A DNA stretch of 64,000 bases from Paraburkholderia sp. NMBU_R16 (GCF_013282575.1 NZ_JAAAYE010000032.1:1-64000); one strand, 5' to 3'. Shown: positions 47,979 to 57,146, counted from the first letter of the stretch. A program made the numbers and translations. The notes: a model not told the origin generated them from the sequence alone.

Positions 47979-48007
47979 TCGCATACCGGCACGCGAGGCG
48001 TACCCTG

Positions 48008-48799
48008 ATGACAGATGTCGACGAATTCCCGACGCTCGTATGGTTTTCGCAGGCCGACGCGTTGGCTCATCTGCACGAGATCGACGCGAGCGCCGATGTC
48101 GACCGTGTCGCATCGGATCTGCTCGCGTGTCACGAACGCCTGTTGCACATGGGGTTTCACATGCTCAATTACGGCGCGTTCGAAATGATAGGCCGACGGG
48201 TGCTGCGCATCTATTCGATGAGCGATTTAGCGGATATCTCGTTCTCTCGCCTTTATTGGAAACACCGGTTATACGAAAGCGACCCGCGCTTTGCGGCGCT
48301 TTGGCAAAGCGGATTGCCGGCGACATGGCAGGTGGGGCAAGTCACAGCGTATGCGGAGCGGACCGGAGACTCAAGAGCGCGCATGCTTTCAAACAGCCTG
48401 CGATCGCATGAAATGAACGCGGGATTGACGCTCGGCTTGCCGGCACCGCAGCCCGATTTGCGCGTAGCGGTCAATCTGACCTCCCGAGCGCACGAGATCG
48501 GGTGGATCAACGACCGCACCGTGGGCGGCGCATTGACGATCGCCCTGACCGTGCACCGCATCGTGCAGCCTTATATCGACGCTTGTGTCCGGCGCACGCG
48601 GGAGATCGTGCTGAGCGCAGATCAGGCCGCAGTTCTCGAGCGGCTCGTCAAAGGGCTGTCGGATCAGGAGATCGCCGCTGCAACGACGAGTTCGCTGCAC
48701 AAGGTCGCCTCCCAGGTGCGGGCACTGCAAAAGATGTTCGGGGTCGAGAACCGCGCGCAACTCGTGTATCGCGCGGCGCGCTGGGGTTGGGGACGCTAA
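48008..48799 (+). CDS. LuxR-family autoinducer-binding-type regulator 2 (solo)
   Basis: 263 aa with an autoinducer-binding-like domain and a C-terminal LuxR helix-turn-helix (about 195-255; LSADQAAVLERLVKGLSDQEI). TraR-numbered positions: W57 is F, Y61 kept, D70-P71 kept (YESDPR), W85 kept (LPATW). The recognition-helix region is less canonical than in the other two copies. ATG at 48008 is chosen at the start of similarity; an upstream frame reaches 47945 and would overlap the Fur-like box. Confidence 0.83.
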   Translation: MTDVDEFPTLVWFSQADALAHLHEIDASADVDRVASDLLACHERLLHMGFHMLNYGAFEMIGRRVLRIYSMSDLADISFSRLYWKHRLYESDPRFAALWQSGLPATWQVGQVTAYAERTGDSRARMLSNSLRSHEMNAGLTLGLPAPQPDLRVAVNLTSRAHEIGWINDRTVGGALTIALTVHRIVQPYIDACVRRTREIVLSADQAAVLERLVKGLSDQEIAAATTSSLHKVASQVRALQKMFGVENRAQLVYRAARWGWGR

Positions 48800-48823
48800 G
48801 CGTGCGTTGAGCGAACGCTCGAG

Positions 48824-49729
48824 TCAAGCCGCCTGAAGCCGTCCGGCGAGATAGGCGAGCTGGCTGCGATTGCGTGCACCCAGCTTCTCGCGCAGTTGCC
48901 GCAAGTGATAGTCGACGTTGTGCACGGTCGTATCGAAGCGGGCTGCGATGGCCTTATCGGACAGTCCCGCCACGACCGCCGACAAGATCCGTTGCTGCAA
49001 CTCGGACAACCCATTTGTGGCCTCGCGCCTGCACATCGCCTGGATGTAGGCCGAGCAGCGTTGGTGCAACGACAGACCGAGTCCGATGGCCTGCGCGATG
49101 ACGCTGTCCGTGATCCATTCGCAGTGCTCCGGCGCCCCCGCAAAAACGATGATTGCGCGCATCGGCGTTTGCGAGATCGGTAACCCGAATGCGAGGCCGC
49201 TGGCAAGGCCGTGCGCACGAAGCTCGTCGAAATGGCGACGGACCTGCGAATCGAGCGCGTCGTTACGCGACGCGTCCAGGATCGAACGGATATCCCAGAC
49301 ATGAAGCCGGCTCGAGTCGAGTGCACGCCGCATTTGCGGATCGCGGAGAAAGTAGCCGCCCTCGAGCGCCTTCGGCAACAAATCGCTCGCCAGGTAATCG
49401 CGCAGCAAATAAGCGCGCTCGGCCTGGGCCTGGGCGTTGAGTTTCAATGCCGCGTACCCGAGGCCCCTGAAGCCCACGATGTGAAGTACGCCGCGGATCA
49501 TCCGGATCCGTTCCTCAGCCGTTCGCGCCGCGCTGAGTTCGGCCGCGAGAAACGTCGTATCCGCCGCTCCGTCGGCGCGCGACAACGGGGGCAGCGCCGC
49601 TTCGTCGAAATACCGGGTATCGCAACGCGGCGCGATCTCCCGGAGCATCGCGGAGCCCGTCCGACGCACCGGCGCGGGTGGGAGCGGTTCGAGATCTTCG
49701 CCTTCTTCCACTACCTCGAGGTAAGACAT
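48824..49729 (-). CDS. LuxR-family autoinducer-binding-type regulator 3 (solo)
   Basis: 301 aa, built like regulator 1, with which it shares the C-terminal pattern DxxVHNVDYHLRxLRxKxGxxNRxxLxYL. TraR-numbered positions: W57 is L and Y61 is A, D70-P71 kept (FLRDPQ), W85 kept (LHVW). The pocket is therefore strongly altered and acyl-homoserine-lactone binding is doubtful. It converges on regulator 2 (24 bases). The 259 bases beyond its start hold no recognised feature. Confidence 0.85.
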   Translation of the reverse strand: MSYLEVVEEGEDLEPLPPAPVRRTGSAMLREIAPRCDTRYFDEAALPPLSRADGAADTTFLAAELSAARTAEERIRMIRGVLHIVGFRGLGYAALKLNAQAQAERAYLLRDYLASDLLPKALEGGYFLRDPQMRRALDSSRLHVWDIRSILDASRNDALDSQVRRHFDELRAHGLASGLAFGLPISQTPMRAIIVFAGAPEHCEWITDSVIAQAIGLGLSLHQRCSAYIQAMCRREATNGLSELQQRILSAVVAGLSDKAIAARFDTTVHNVDYHLRQLREKLGARNRSQLAYLAGRLQAA

Positions 49730-49988
49730 GCGGAATTCCTATATGGGCCGAGGCACGTCGCTTGTGGCACCGAGCCGCAGCGCGCGACGAGCGCGCGGTT
49801 GAGGCTGCTCGTCGTAGCGACTCGCCCTCATGAAAAGGATTGTATTGAGCGCGCTGGCGATGTGTAGCCCGGTATTTCGTAGTGTTTGGCACCCGTCCCC
49901 TACGTAGTTGCCATGCAATTACGGAAACACGCGAGCAAGGATGCCGGGCGGTGCGTTCGTCGGCGCGCGTGTCAATAATACTGTGTTT

Positions 49989-50921
49989 TTATACAGCATC
50001 AAGTCGGCGCATTGGATCCAGGGCCAGATATCGTTCCAGCACGCAGTTGAGCGCGTCGTCGAATGGCGTGCGGCAACCGATCCCGAGCGCTTCGAGACGA
50101 CTTGCGTCGAGATGGCAGTCGCGCGGCCGGGGCGTGGAATCGACGCTCGATGCCACCGGCTCCAGGCGCGCATCGAGCCCCAGGGCGCGGGCGATTCGCA
50201 CGGCGATATCGAATTTGGTCATCGGCTCGTCACCGGACCAATGGGCGCGGCCGCATACGGCGGCCCCGCTTGCGGCGCGCTCCAGCAGGCCACGAATCAC
50301 GTAAGCCACATCGCCGGTGAACGTGGGGTAGCGTGTGGCCCAGGCATCCATGCGGGCGGCAGGCGCGCCTGCCTTGGCGGATGCGACGACAGCCGGCACG
50401 AGGCTCGTCACCGCCGATTCGGTCAAGTCGGTTGCGTGGCCGAAAAGCAACGGTAGCCGAAGCACACAGCCGAAATCCGTGGCCTGCGCCAATGCGTGCT
50501 CCCCATCGAGCTTGCTGTGGCCGTAGGCGTTGAGCGGGCAGGGCGGATCGTCGACGCGATACGGTGGCCTCGTGCCGTCGAACACGTAATCGGTCGAGAT
50601 CGACAAGACCCATGCATCGTGGCGCCGGCCTGCCGATGCGACCGCCCCGACCGCATCGACGTTGAGCGCGCGAGCGAGTGCCGGATCGCTTTCGCAAACA
50701 TCGGGGCGGCGCTCAGCTGCCGCAATGACGATGGCGTCCGGCGATGTTCGCGCCATGAAGGCGTCGATCGCCGCTGGGTCCCGGATGTCGAGGGACGTCA
50801 GCGCGCCTCCCGCTCGACGATGGGCGGTACCAATCACGCGCCAATCCGCCCGCTCGGCCAGCATTTCCATGACGGCCCGGCCGACCAGCCCCGAGCCGCC
50901 GATGACCGCGACGGTAAACAT
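49989..50921 (-). CDS. RmlD-like NAD(P)-dependent sugar-nucleotide reductase
   Basis: 310-aa extended SDR of the dTDP-4-dehydrorhamnose reductase family: N-terminal GGSGLVGRAV, STDYVFDG motif and catalytic YxxxK as YGHSK. No other rhamnose-pathway genes are near, so the substrate may not be dTDP-4-keto-rhamnose; proteins of this type also occur as MAT2B-like regulators. It is nine bases downstream of copZ on the same strand and may be co-transcribed. Confidence 0.82.
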   Translation of the reverse strand: MFTVAVIGGSGLVGRAVMEMLAERADWRVIGTAHRRAGGALTSLDIRDPAAIDAFMARTSPDAIVIAAAERRPDVCESDPALARALNVDAVGAVASAGRRHDAWVLSISTDYVFDGTRPPYRVDDPPCPLNAYGHSKLDGEHALAQATDFGCVLRLPLLFGHATDLTESAVTSLVPAVVASAKAGAPAARMDAWATRYPTFTGDVAYVIRGLLERAASGAAVCGRAHWSGDEPMTKFDIAVRIARALGLDARLEPVASSVDSTPRPRDCHLDASRLEALGIGCRTPFDDALNCVLERYLALDPMRRLDAV

Positions 50922-50929
50922 GCGGTGCC

Positions 50930-51148
50930 TCAGCCCTGATCGGCGACGGTCTTTGCTTCCTGGACCGTATAGCCGGCTTCATCGATCGCGGCCGTCAGAG
51001 CCCCGATATCTGCGCTCGACGTGACCCGCACACGTCCCCCCGCGAGATCGACATCGACCTGTGCGGCGGCATCGACCGCCCGCACCGCTTGGGTGACAGC
51101 TGAAACACAATGCTGGCAGTTCATGCCTTCGACATGGAATTCAATCAT
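50930..51148 (-). CDS. copZ: Heavy-metal-associated (CopZ-like) copper chaperone
   Basis: 72-aa ferredoxin-fold HMA protein with the metal motif GMNCQHC (C11, C14). It is expected to carry Cu(I) in the cytoplasm. Divergent from cueR, with a perfect MerR-type palindrome between them; no copA exporter gene lies in the window. Confidence 0.88.
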   Translation of the reverse strand: MIEFHVEGMNCQHCVSAVTQAVRAVDAAAQVDVDLAGGRVRVTSSADIGALTAAIDEAGYTVQEAKTVADQG

Positions 51149-51223
51149 TCGGTGTCCTTTCGAGGTAAGTGGGCTCGAAGCGCGAACGCCGGATCCTTGC
51201 CGGTCGCCTTCACGCTTGCATCG

Positions 51224-51258
51224 AGCGTATACCTTGCCATAGTGGGAAGGTATACGCT
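51224..51258. promoter_or_regulatory. CueR/MerR-type operator
   Basis: Perfect 12-bp inverted repeat (51224-51235 with 51247-51258) containing ACCTTGCC...GGGAAGGT, close to the CueR consensus, located between copZ and cueR. Confidence 0.85.
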
Positions 51259-51282
51259 GTCTTTACGAATCGGGAGGTATCG

Positions 51283-51723
51283 ATGAATATCGGCGAAGCT
51301 GCGCGCGCGTCGGGCGTGAGCGCAAAAATGATCCGCTATTACGAGCAGGTGGGGTTGCTCGCACCCCGGGGCCGCAGCGAATCCGGTTATCGGCTTTACG
51401 GTCAGGCCGAGGTGCATACGTTGCGGTTCATTCGTCAGGCGCGACGCTTGGGTTTTTTCGTCGAAGATATCCGGAAGCTGTTGGCGCTTTGGCACGATCG
51501 ATCCCGTGCAAGCTCAGAGGTCAAGGCGATCGCACTCGAGCACGTCGGTGAACTGGACAGGCGCATTGCCGAACTCAAAGAAATGCGAGACGTCTTGGCG
51601 CACCTGGCGCGTCATTGTCACGGCGACACGCGCCCGGACTGCCCGATCCTCGAGGAACTTGCGAGCGATGACCCCGCCGCCTCCCGAGAAAGCATCCCCG
51701 CATTTGCTGCAAAGGTCATGTGA
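51283..51723 (+). CDS. cueR: Copper-responsive MerR-family regulator CueR
   Basis: 146 aa: MerR helix-turn-helix MNIGEAARASGVSAKMIRYYE (first 20 residues), coiled-coil dimerisation helix, and metal-binding loop with C112 and C120 (HCHGDTRPDC), the same numbering as the Cu(I)-ligating cysteines of E. coli CueR. GGGAGG ribosome-binding site. Regulates copZ across the shared operator. Confidence 0.92.
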   Translation: MNIGEAARASGVSAKMIRYYEQVGLLAPRGRSESGYRLYGQAEVHTLRFIRQARRLGFFVEDIRKLLALWHDRSRASSEVKAIALEHVGELDRRIAELKEMRDVLAHLARHCHGDTRPDCPILEELASDDPAASRESIPAFAAKVM

Positions 51724-51854
51724 GGGCATGGAAAAAGCGACGCCCACGTGCACCATAAATGTGCATTCTCGACGAAATGGACGGCGGGCGGCACCATTCC
51801 AAAGCGGAATGCACGTCATTCGTGCATTTCACTGGCGACTTTCCTTTGCCGCTA

Positions 51855-51860
51855 TATAAT
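51855..51860 (+). promoter_or_regulatory. TATAAT -10 element ahead of the DUF3563 gene
   Basis: Perfect -10 hexamer 62 bases upstream of the DUF3563 start. The -35 is not obvious. Just upstream, 51766-51830 contains repeated GTGCATT / AATGCAC / CGTGCAT half-sites that could bind a regulator. Confidence 0.6.
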
Positions 51861-51922
51861 CCGGGTTAACCCTTTTACGGGAAATCCCTAGCTTCACGAT
51901 TTCCCGACCCCGGAGAAACGTC

Positions 51923-52069
51923 ATGCTCGCCTACATCATCGAAAAGCTCAGCAACTGGTTCGAATCGGCCGAACGCACCCGCCGCGAAGCGTATCTCGCC
52001 TCGTCGTCCGATATCGTCGATCTCGAAAAGCGCCTGCGCGCCCTCGAAAGCAACGGCTATACGCTGTAA
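51923..52069 (+). CDS. DUF3563 family small protein
   Basis: 48-aa protein beginning MLAYIIEKLSNWFESAE and ending SNGYTL, which I recognise as the DUF3563 family abundant in Burkholderiaceae. It reads as an amphipathic helix with aromatic residues (YII, NWF) followed by a charged helix ASSSDIVDLEKRLRALE; no signal peptide. Function unknown. CGGAGAAACGTC precedes the ATG (GGAG spaced eight bases). Has its own TATAAT promoter element. Confidence 0.85.
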   Translation: MLAYIIEKLSNWFESAERTRREAYLASSSDIVDLEKRLRALESNGYTL

Positions 52070-52251
52070 TCGTGCGATCGCGGCACGCACGGCATCACTG
52101 AGTGCTCCCAGGTCGCCGAGGATGGTCATCACAATTTGCGTCGGCTCGAACCGGTGTTTCGCGCGTTTCCGGTAGCCGGAACGTCCGGGCCGCGCTAAGG
52201 TGTGAGCGTCACGTACGCGTTTTGCGTCGCGCGCCTTGTGGATAGTTTTCC

Positions 52252-52587
52252 ATGCACCTCTCTTCTCTTTTCTCCGCGCCCGCGCGTTCACTCGCGGCGG
52301 TGGTCGGACTCTCGATTGCCGTTGTAGCGAGCCCCGTTCTGGCGGACTCGGACCGCGCACCCGTCGTGCTCGATACTCAAACGGGCATCCACGACGGCAG
52401 AAGCGGCCTTGTATTGCAAAACGCTCCGCTTGCGCGCCAGGCGATGGTACCCACGCAGCCCGCGGCCACGCTGCCGGAGATGGCGCCGCAAGCACAGCAG
52501 CCTATCGTGGTTGCACCTTACATTGAATTGCCCGGTGGGCCGGACCGGCGTGCGGTGTACCGGCAGCGCCCAGCCGTAGGGCAGTGA
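52252..52587 (+). CDS. Hypothetical secreted protein
   Basis: 111 aa with a clear signal peptide (hydrophobic AAVVGLSIAVVASPVLA, cleavage after A31 before DSD) and a Pro/Gln/Ala-rich mature part without known motifs. Probably periplasmic. It has no recognisable relatives I can name. It converges on rlmJ with six bases between stops. Confidence 0.7.
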   Translation: MHLSSLFSAPARSLAAVVGLSIAVVASPVLADSDRAPVVLDTQTGIHDGRSGLVLQNAPLARQAMVPTQPAATLPEMAPQAQQPIVVAPYIELPGGPDRRAVYRQRPAVGQ

Positions 52588-52593
52588 CGCGCG

Positions 52594-53439
52594 CTACGAC
52601 ACGCGCGCCTCGATCTCGAAGCGCGCTTCGCCGTCCTCGCCCAGCACATCCTTCAGAAACGGCAACATCTCCCGCACTGACGCAGCGAGCGTATAGGGTG
52701 GATTGAGAACGAACATTCCGCTGCCGTATAGTCCGAAGCCGTCCGATGGCGGCCGGCTTACAGTCAAGCTCACATGTAGCCAGTCCGTGCTTTGCAGGCG
52801 CTTCAGTTGCTCCGCGAAGCGCTGCGACTCCGGGCGTACCACCTGCGGATACCAGACCGCGTAGACGCCCGTGGCGAACCGGGCGAGGCTTTCCTCGAGG
52901 CACGTTATCGTGCGCGCATAGTCGCGCTTGTCTTCATAGGACGGATCGATCAGCACGAGGGCGCGCCGCGGTGCGGGCGGCAGCAGGGCCTTGATGCCGT
53001 CGAATCCGTCCCCGGCGTAGAGCATCGCGCGACGGCCCGCGTCGCGGAAGTTGTGGCGCAGCACCTCGATCTCAGTGCTATGCAGTTCGAAAAGGCGCAT
53101 GCGGTCCTGAGGGCGCATCAAGCGCCAGGCCAGATACGGCGAGCCGGGGTAAAGGCGCAGTTTGCCATCGGCATTGATGGCGCTCACTTGCTCGACGTAA
53201 TCCGCAAGCGCGGCTGGCAAGTCGTTGCGATTCCACAGTCGGCCTATGCCCGTTTCGAATTCGGCGGTCTTGGCCGCGTAGCCTTCGGTCAATGCATAGA
53301 CGCCCGCACCGGCATGCGTATCGATGTACCAGTAGGGCTTTTCTTTTTGACCGAGATAGCGCAGCAACTGTACGACGACAGCGTGCTTGAGGACATCGGC
53401 GTGATTGCCGGCGTGAAACGCATGGCGATAGCTGAGCAT
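52594..53439 (-). CDS. rlmJ: 23S rRNA (adenine-2030-N6)-methyltransferase RlmJ
   Basis: 281 aa. MLSYRHAFHAGNHADVLKH is the canonical N-terminus; DTHAGAG is the SAM-binding motif, and LIDPSYEDK is the catalytic motif (usually DPPYE). Modifies A2030 of 23S rRNA on naked RNA. The start at 53439 is chosen over a frame open to 53517. Confidence 0.94.
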   Translation of the reverse strand: MLSYRHAFHAGNHADVLKHAVVVQLLRYLGQKEKPYWYIDTHAGAGVYALTEGYAAKTAEFETGIGRLWNRNDLPAALADYVEQVSAINADGKLRLYPGSPYLAWRLMRPQDRMRLFELHSTEIEVLRHNFRDAGRRAMLYAGDGFDGIKALLPPAPRRALVLIDPSYEDKRDYARTITCLEESLARFATGVYAVWYPQVVRPESQRFAEQLKRLQSTDWLHVSLTVSRPPSDGFGLYGSGMFVLNPPYTLAASVREMLPFLKDVLGEDGEARFEIEARVS

Positions 53440-53748
53440 GGCAAATCGAACGAGAGTTGAACCGCGACACGAGACTCGCGCCGACAGCATATGGGTGCGC
53501 CGCATTGCGTCCTGCAAACGAGCGCGTCATTGTACGCGAGCGATTCCCGTGCAGGTTCGAGTGCGTCGCTCGGATTCGAGCGGCGACGAGGCGCCGTCGA
53601 ACAAATCGCGACGCGCCTGCCGTCCCTTCATGCACAATAGCGAAGTCGATCCTGACGCGCGAGTCGACCGGACGGCAGATGCCATTCGGCCAGGTTGTCC
53701 CGCATCGTGCGTCATGGTGTCATTGTGCTCGAGTCGATGGAGATCTGA
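53440..53748. other. 309-base divergent intergenic region
   Basis: Separates rlmJ (minus) from the 3-hydroxybutyrate dehydrogenase gene (plus). It must contain both promoters, but no confident -10/-35 pair or operator was recognised. Confidence 0.5.
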
Positions 53749-54546
53749 ATGTCCTCGTTGAATAGCAATTTGAACGGTAAGGTCGCGGTCGTGACAGGCG
53801 CGGCAAGCGGCATTGGCAAAAGCATCGCGCTGACGTTTGCTGCGAACGGCGCGGCCGTCGGCATTGCCGACTTGAACATTGTCGGCGCGCAGGCCGTGGC
53901 GGACGAGATCGAAAAAGCCGGCGGCAAGGCGCTTGCCCTTGCGATGGACGTGACCGACGAAGCCGCTGTCACCCAGGGCATCGATGCGGTGGCCGAGCGG
54001 TTCGGTTCGGTCGATATACTGGTGTCGAATGCCGGCATTCAGATTGTCAATCCAATCGAAAACTACTCGTTTGCCGATTGGAAGAAAATGCAGGCGATCC
54101 ACGTGGACGGCGCGTTCCTGACAACGAAAGCGGCACTCAAGCATATGTATCGCGACGATCGCGGCGGCGTTGTCATCTACATGGGCTCGGTCCATTCGCA
54201 CGAGGCTTCGCCGCTGAAATCCGCTTACGTCGCTGCCAAGCATGCCTTGCTCGGCCTGGCGCGCGTGCTGGCGAAAGAAGGCGCCCCGCACAACGTGCGC
54301 TCGCATGTGATTTGTCCTGGCTTCGTGCGTACGCCGCTCGTCGACAAGCAGATTCCCGAGCAAGCGAAGGAGCTCGGGATCAGCGAGGAGGAGGTGGTCA
54401 AGCGAGTCATGCTGGGACAGACCGTGGACGGCGTTTTCACGACGGTCGAGGACGTCGCGCAAACTGCATTGTTCCTTGCAGCGTTCCCCAATGCGGTCCT
54501 GACGGGGCAATCGATCGTTCTCAGCCACGGTTGGCACATGCACTGA
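53749..54546 (+). CDS. bdhA: 3-hydroxybutyrate dehydrogenase
   Basis: 265-aa SDR that interconverts (R)-3-hydroxybutyrate and acetoacetate with [15 protein letters not shown] cofactor motif near residue 16, SNAG, catalytic YVAAKHA, and C-terminal [13 protein letters not shown] typical of the longer betaproteobacterial form. Weak ribosome-binding site (GGAGATCTGA). Links to polyhydroxybutyrate turnover together with scoAB. The patatin gene follows after 16 bases. Confidence 0.9.
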   Translation: MSSLNSNLNGKVAVVTGAASGIGKSIALTFAANGAAVGIADLNIVGAQAVADEIEKAGGKALALAMDVTDEAAVTQGIDAVAERFGSVDILVSNAGIQIVNPIENYSFADWKKMQAIHVDGAFLTTKAALKHMYRDDRGGVVIYMGSVHSHEASPLKSAYVAAKHALLGLARVLAKEGAPHNVRSHVICPGFVRTPLVDKQIPEQAKELGISEEEVVKRVMLGQTVDGVFTTVEDVAQTALFLAAFPNAVLTGQSIVLSHGWHMH

Positions 54547-54562
54547 AAAAAAAGGAGCCACG

Positions 54563-55804
54563 ATGGCCGAGCACAACGCTCAGCCGTTGCGCGCGCAGAC
54601 GGAGTCTCCGTCCCGAGAAGGACATGTGCGCGCACGGGAGCAGGAAACAGCCGAACGGCCGCGCATCGCGTTGCCGCCTTACGAGACGATCGCGCTGGTT
54701 TTGCAAGGTGGCGGTGCGCTCGGTGCTTATCAGGCTGGCGTCTACGAGGGTCTGCACGAAGCCGGGATCGTCCCGAACTGGATAGCAGGCATTTCGATCG
54801 GGGCGATCAATACCGCGATCCTTGCCGGCAACGCACCCGAGCGTCGGGTCGCGCGGTTGCGAGAATTCTGGGAAACCATTTGCCAACCGGCTTACGGGGT
54901 GCCGCTGCCGCCCGCGGTCGAACAGGCATTCTTCGATTCGACCGAGGTGGTGCGGACCGCATTCACCGCCATGCAGGCGGCCAGTGCGCTCGTTGACGGG
55001 CAAAAGGGGTTTTTCGTTCCGCGTGTGCCGCCGCCGTTGCCGTTTTCGGTCGGCACGCCCGATACCGCGAGCTGGTACGACACCGCTCCGCTGAAAGCAA
55101 CGCTGGAGCGTTTGTGCGATTTCGACAGAATCAATGCTGGCGAGACGCGCGTCTCGGTGGCAGCTGTCAACGTCAAGACCGGTAACTTCGCCTATTTCGA
55201 CAATCGGGATACGAAGCTGCGGGCGGAGCACTTCATGGCATCGGCATCGCTGCCGCCCGGTTTTGCCGCCACGGAGATCGACGGGGAGTTTTACTGGGAC
55301 GGCGGTTTGATGTCGAATACGCCGCTTTCGGAGGTCGTCCAGACAACGCCGCGCCGCGACACGCTCGCCTTCCAGGTCGATCTATGGAGCGCGCGCGGCC
55401 CCGCGCCGAATACGCTCACCGATGTTCAAAGCCGCATGAAGGATATTCAGTATTCGAGCCGCACGAGGCTCGTCACGGATATGCTGCAGCATTCGCAGCG
55501 GTTCAGGCATGTGCTGCGCGAAGTACTCGCGCGCGTATCGCCCGAGCATCGGGACGATCCTTGGTGCAAGCTTGCCGAGGAGCTTGCGACTTCGCGTCGC
55601 TATAACGTATTTCAGCTCGTCTATCGCGACAAGGAATTCGAGGGCAACTACAAGGATTATCAGTTCGGGCTCTCGACGATGCGGCTTCACTGGGAAAGCG
55701 GCTTGCAGGATATCCGCGCGAGCCTGGCGCAGCCCGGATGGCTCGATATGCCCCAGAACGACGCCGGCTTCGTTACGCACGACATCCACCGCGATTCACG
55801 ATGA
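54563..55804 (+). CDS. Patatin-like phospholipase/acyl hydrolase
   Basis: 413 aa with oxyanion motif GGGALGAY (49-56), nucleophile GISIG (S78) and catalytic D246 in WDGGLMSN, plus a C-terminal DUF3734-like segment. Serine-aspartate dyad lipid acyl hydrolase, no signal peptide. The pairing with bdhA is common in Burkholderia and suggests a role in polyhydroxybutyrate or lipid turnover (inference). An AAAGGAG ribosome-binding site precedes the ATG. Confidence 0.88.
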   Translation: MAEHNAQPLRAQTESPSREGHVRAREQETAERPRIALPPYETIALVLQGGGALGAYQAGVYEGLHEAGIVPNWIAGISIGAINTAILAGNAPERRVARLREFWETICQPAYGVPLPPAVEQAFFDSTEVVRTAFTAMQAASALVDGQKGFFVPRVPPPLPFSVGTPDTASWYDTAPLKATLERLCDFDRINAGETRVSVAAVNVKTGNFAYFDNRDTKLRAEHFMASASLPPGFAATEIDGEFYWDGGLMSNTPLSEVVQTTPRRDTLAFQVDLWSARGPAPNTLTDVQSRMKDIQYSSRTRLVTDMLQHSQRFRHVLREVLARVSPEHRDDPWCKLAEELATSRRYNVFQLVYRDKEFEGNYKDYQFGLSTMRLHWESGLQDIRASLAQPGWLDMPQNDAGFVTHDIHRDSR

Positions 55805-55864
55805 CCCTTGCCTCGCAGCCGTCCCCGGGGGATGGGGGTAGCCGATTTGGCGCTTTCGTTCAAT

Positions 55865-55893
55865 AAAAAACGGCACGCAGCGAGCGTGCCGTT
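55865..55893 (-). terminator. Intrinsic terminator of tyrB
   Basis: Ten-bp stem (55869-55878 with 55884-55893); on the minus strand the hairpin is followed by a run of T residues, ending the tyrB transcript. Confidence 0.85.
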
Positions 55894-55946
55894 CAGCGAA
55901 GCAGGCGCCGGGCCGCGCGCGGATGGCGCGGCCAGCAGCGCTTGAA

Positions 55947-57146
55947 TTACTTCAATACATGAGCGATGGCATTGGCCACCGTATCGATGTTTCGCATGTT
56001 GAGGGCGGCGACGCAGATGCGACCCGTGCCGACCGCATAGATGCCGAACTCGTCGCGCAGGCGATCCACCTGAGCCGCATTGAGTCCCGAATACGAGAAC
56101 ATGCCGCGTTGCGCATTGACGAAGCCGAAGTCTCGCGCGACGCCGGCAGCCTTCAAGCGTTCGACGAGTCCGGTGCGCATGGCCCGGATGCGATCGCGCA
56201 TCTCGCCCAATTCCGTTTCCCACGTCGCGCGCAACGCTGGCGTGGCCAGCACGCTCGCGACGATGGAACCGCCATGCGTCGGCGGGTTCGAGTAGTTCGT
56301 GCGGATCACGCGCTTCAATTGCGACAATACGCGCGCAGCCTCATCCTTGCCCGTGGCGATGACCGACAACGCACCGACGCGCTCGCCGTAAAGCGAAAAC
56401 GACTTTGAGAAAGACGACGAAACGAATGCGTTGAGCTCGGCATCGGCGAACAGGCGCACGGCGAATGCGTCTTCCTGGATACCGTCACCGAAGCCTTGAT
56501 ACGCGATGTCGAGAAACGGTACGAGCCCGCGTGCTTTCACGACTTCGACGACCTGCTTCCACTGGGCTTCGCTGAGATCGACGCCGGTGGGATTGTGGCA
56601 GCAGGCATGCAGCACGACGATCGTGCCTGCCGGGTAGCTGTTGAGCGCATCGAGCATCGCCGGAAAATTAACGCCGTGTGTCGCGGCGTCGTAGTACGGA
56701 TAGGCGACGACCTCGAAGCCCGCGCTTTCGAAGAGGGCACGGTGATTTTCCCAGCTCGGATCGCTGATGGCGACCTTCGCGTTCGGTTCCACGCGCTTCA
56801 GGAAATCCGCACCGATCTTCAATGCGCCCGTACCGCCGAGTGCCTGCACCGTCACGACGCGCCCGGCCGCGATGAGCGGCGAGCTTTCGCCGAGAAGCAG
56901 CTTTTGCACGGCTGCGTCATAGACGGCGATGCCGTCGATCGGCAGGTAGCCGCGCGGCAGCGCGGCTTCGACGCGCGCTTTTTCAGCCTCGCGCACCGCA
57001 CGCAAAAGCGGAATCTTGCCTTCTTCGTTGGTATAGACACCGACGCCCAGATTGACCTTCGTCGGGCGGGGATCGGCGTTGAAGGCTTCGTTGAGGCCGA
57101 GGATCGGATCACGGGGGGCCAGTTCGACAGCGGAGAAGAGTGACAT
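55947..57146 (-). CDS. tyrB: Aromatic-amino-acid aminotransferase (aspartate aminotransferase family I)
   Basis: 399-aa PLP-dependent transaminase; K248 in SSSFSKSFSLYGERVG forms the Schiff base, HACCHNPTGVD and NYSNPPTHGG are signature segments. It transaminates Tyr/Phe and aspartate. The start at 57146 gives the canonical MSLFSAVELAPRDPI. Divergent from uvrB across 283 bases. Confidence 0.93.
   Translation of the reverse strand: MSLFSAVELAPRDPILGLNEAFNADPRPTKVNLGVGVYTNEEGKIPLLRAVREAEKARVEAALPRGYLPIDGIAVYDAAVQKLLLGESSPLIAAGRVVTVQALGGTGALKIGADFLKRVEPNAKVAISDPSWENHRALFESAGFEVVAYPYYDAATHGVNFPAMLDALNSYPAGTIVVLHACCHNPTGVDLSEAQWKQVVEVVKARGLVPFLDIAYQGFGDGIQEDAFAVRLFADAELNAFVSSSFSKSFSLYGERVGALSVIATGKDEAARVLSQLKRVIRTNYSNPPTHGGSIVASVLATPALRATWETELGEMRDRIRAMRTGLVERLKAAGVARDFGFVNAQRGMFSYSGLNAAQVDRLRDEFGIYAVGTGRICVAALNMRNIDTVANAIAHVLK

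Noticed and set aside
51832-51849. Sigma-54 promoter before the DUF3563 gene
   Set aside because: The GG and GC elements are 12 bases apart rather than 10, and a perfect TATAAT is present instead.
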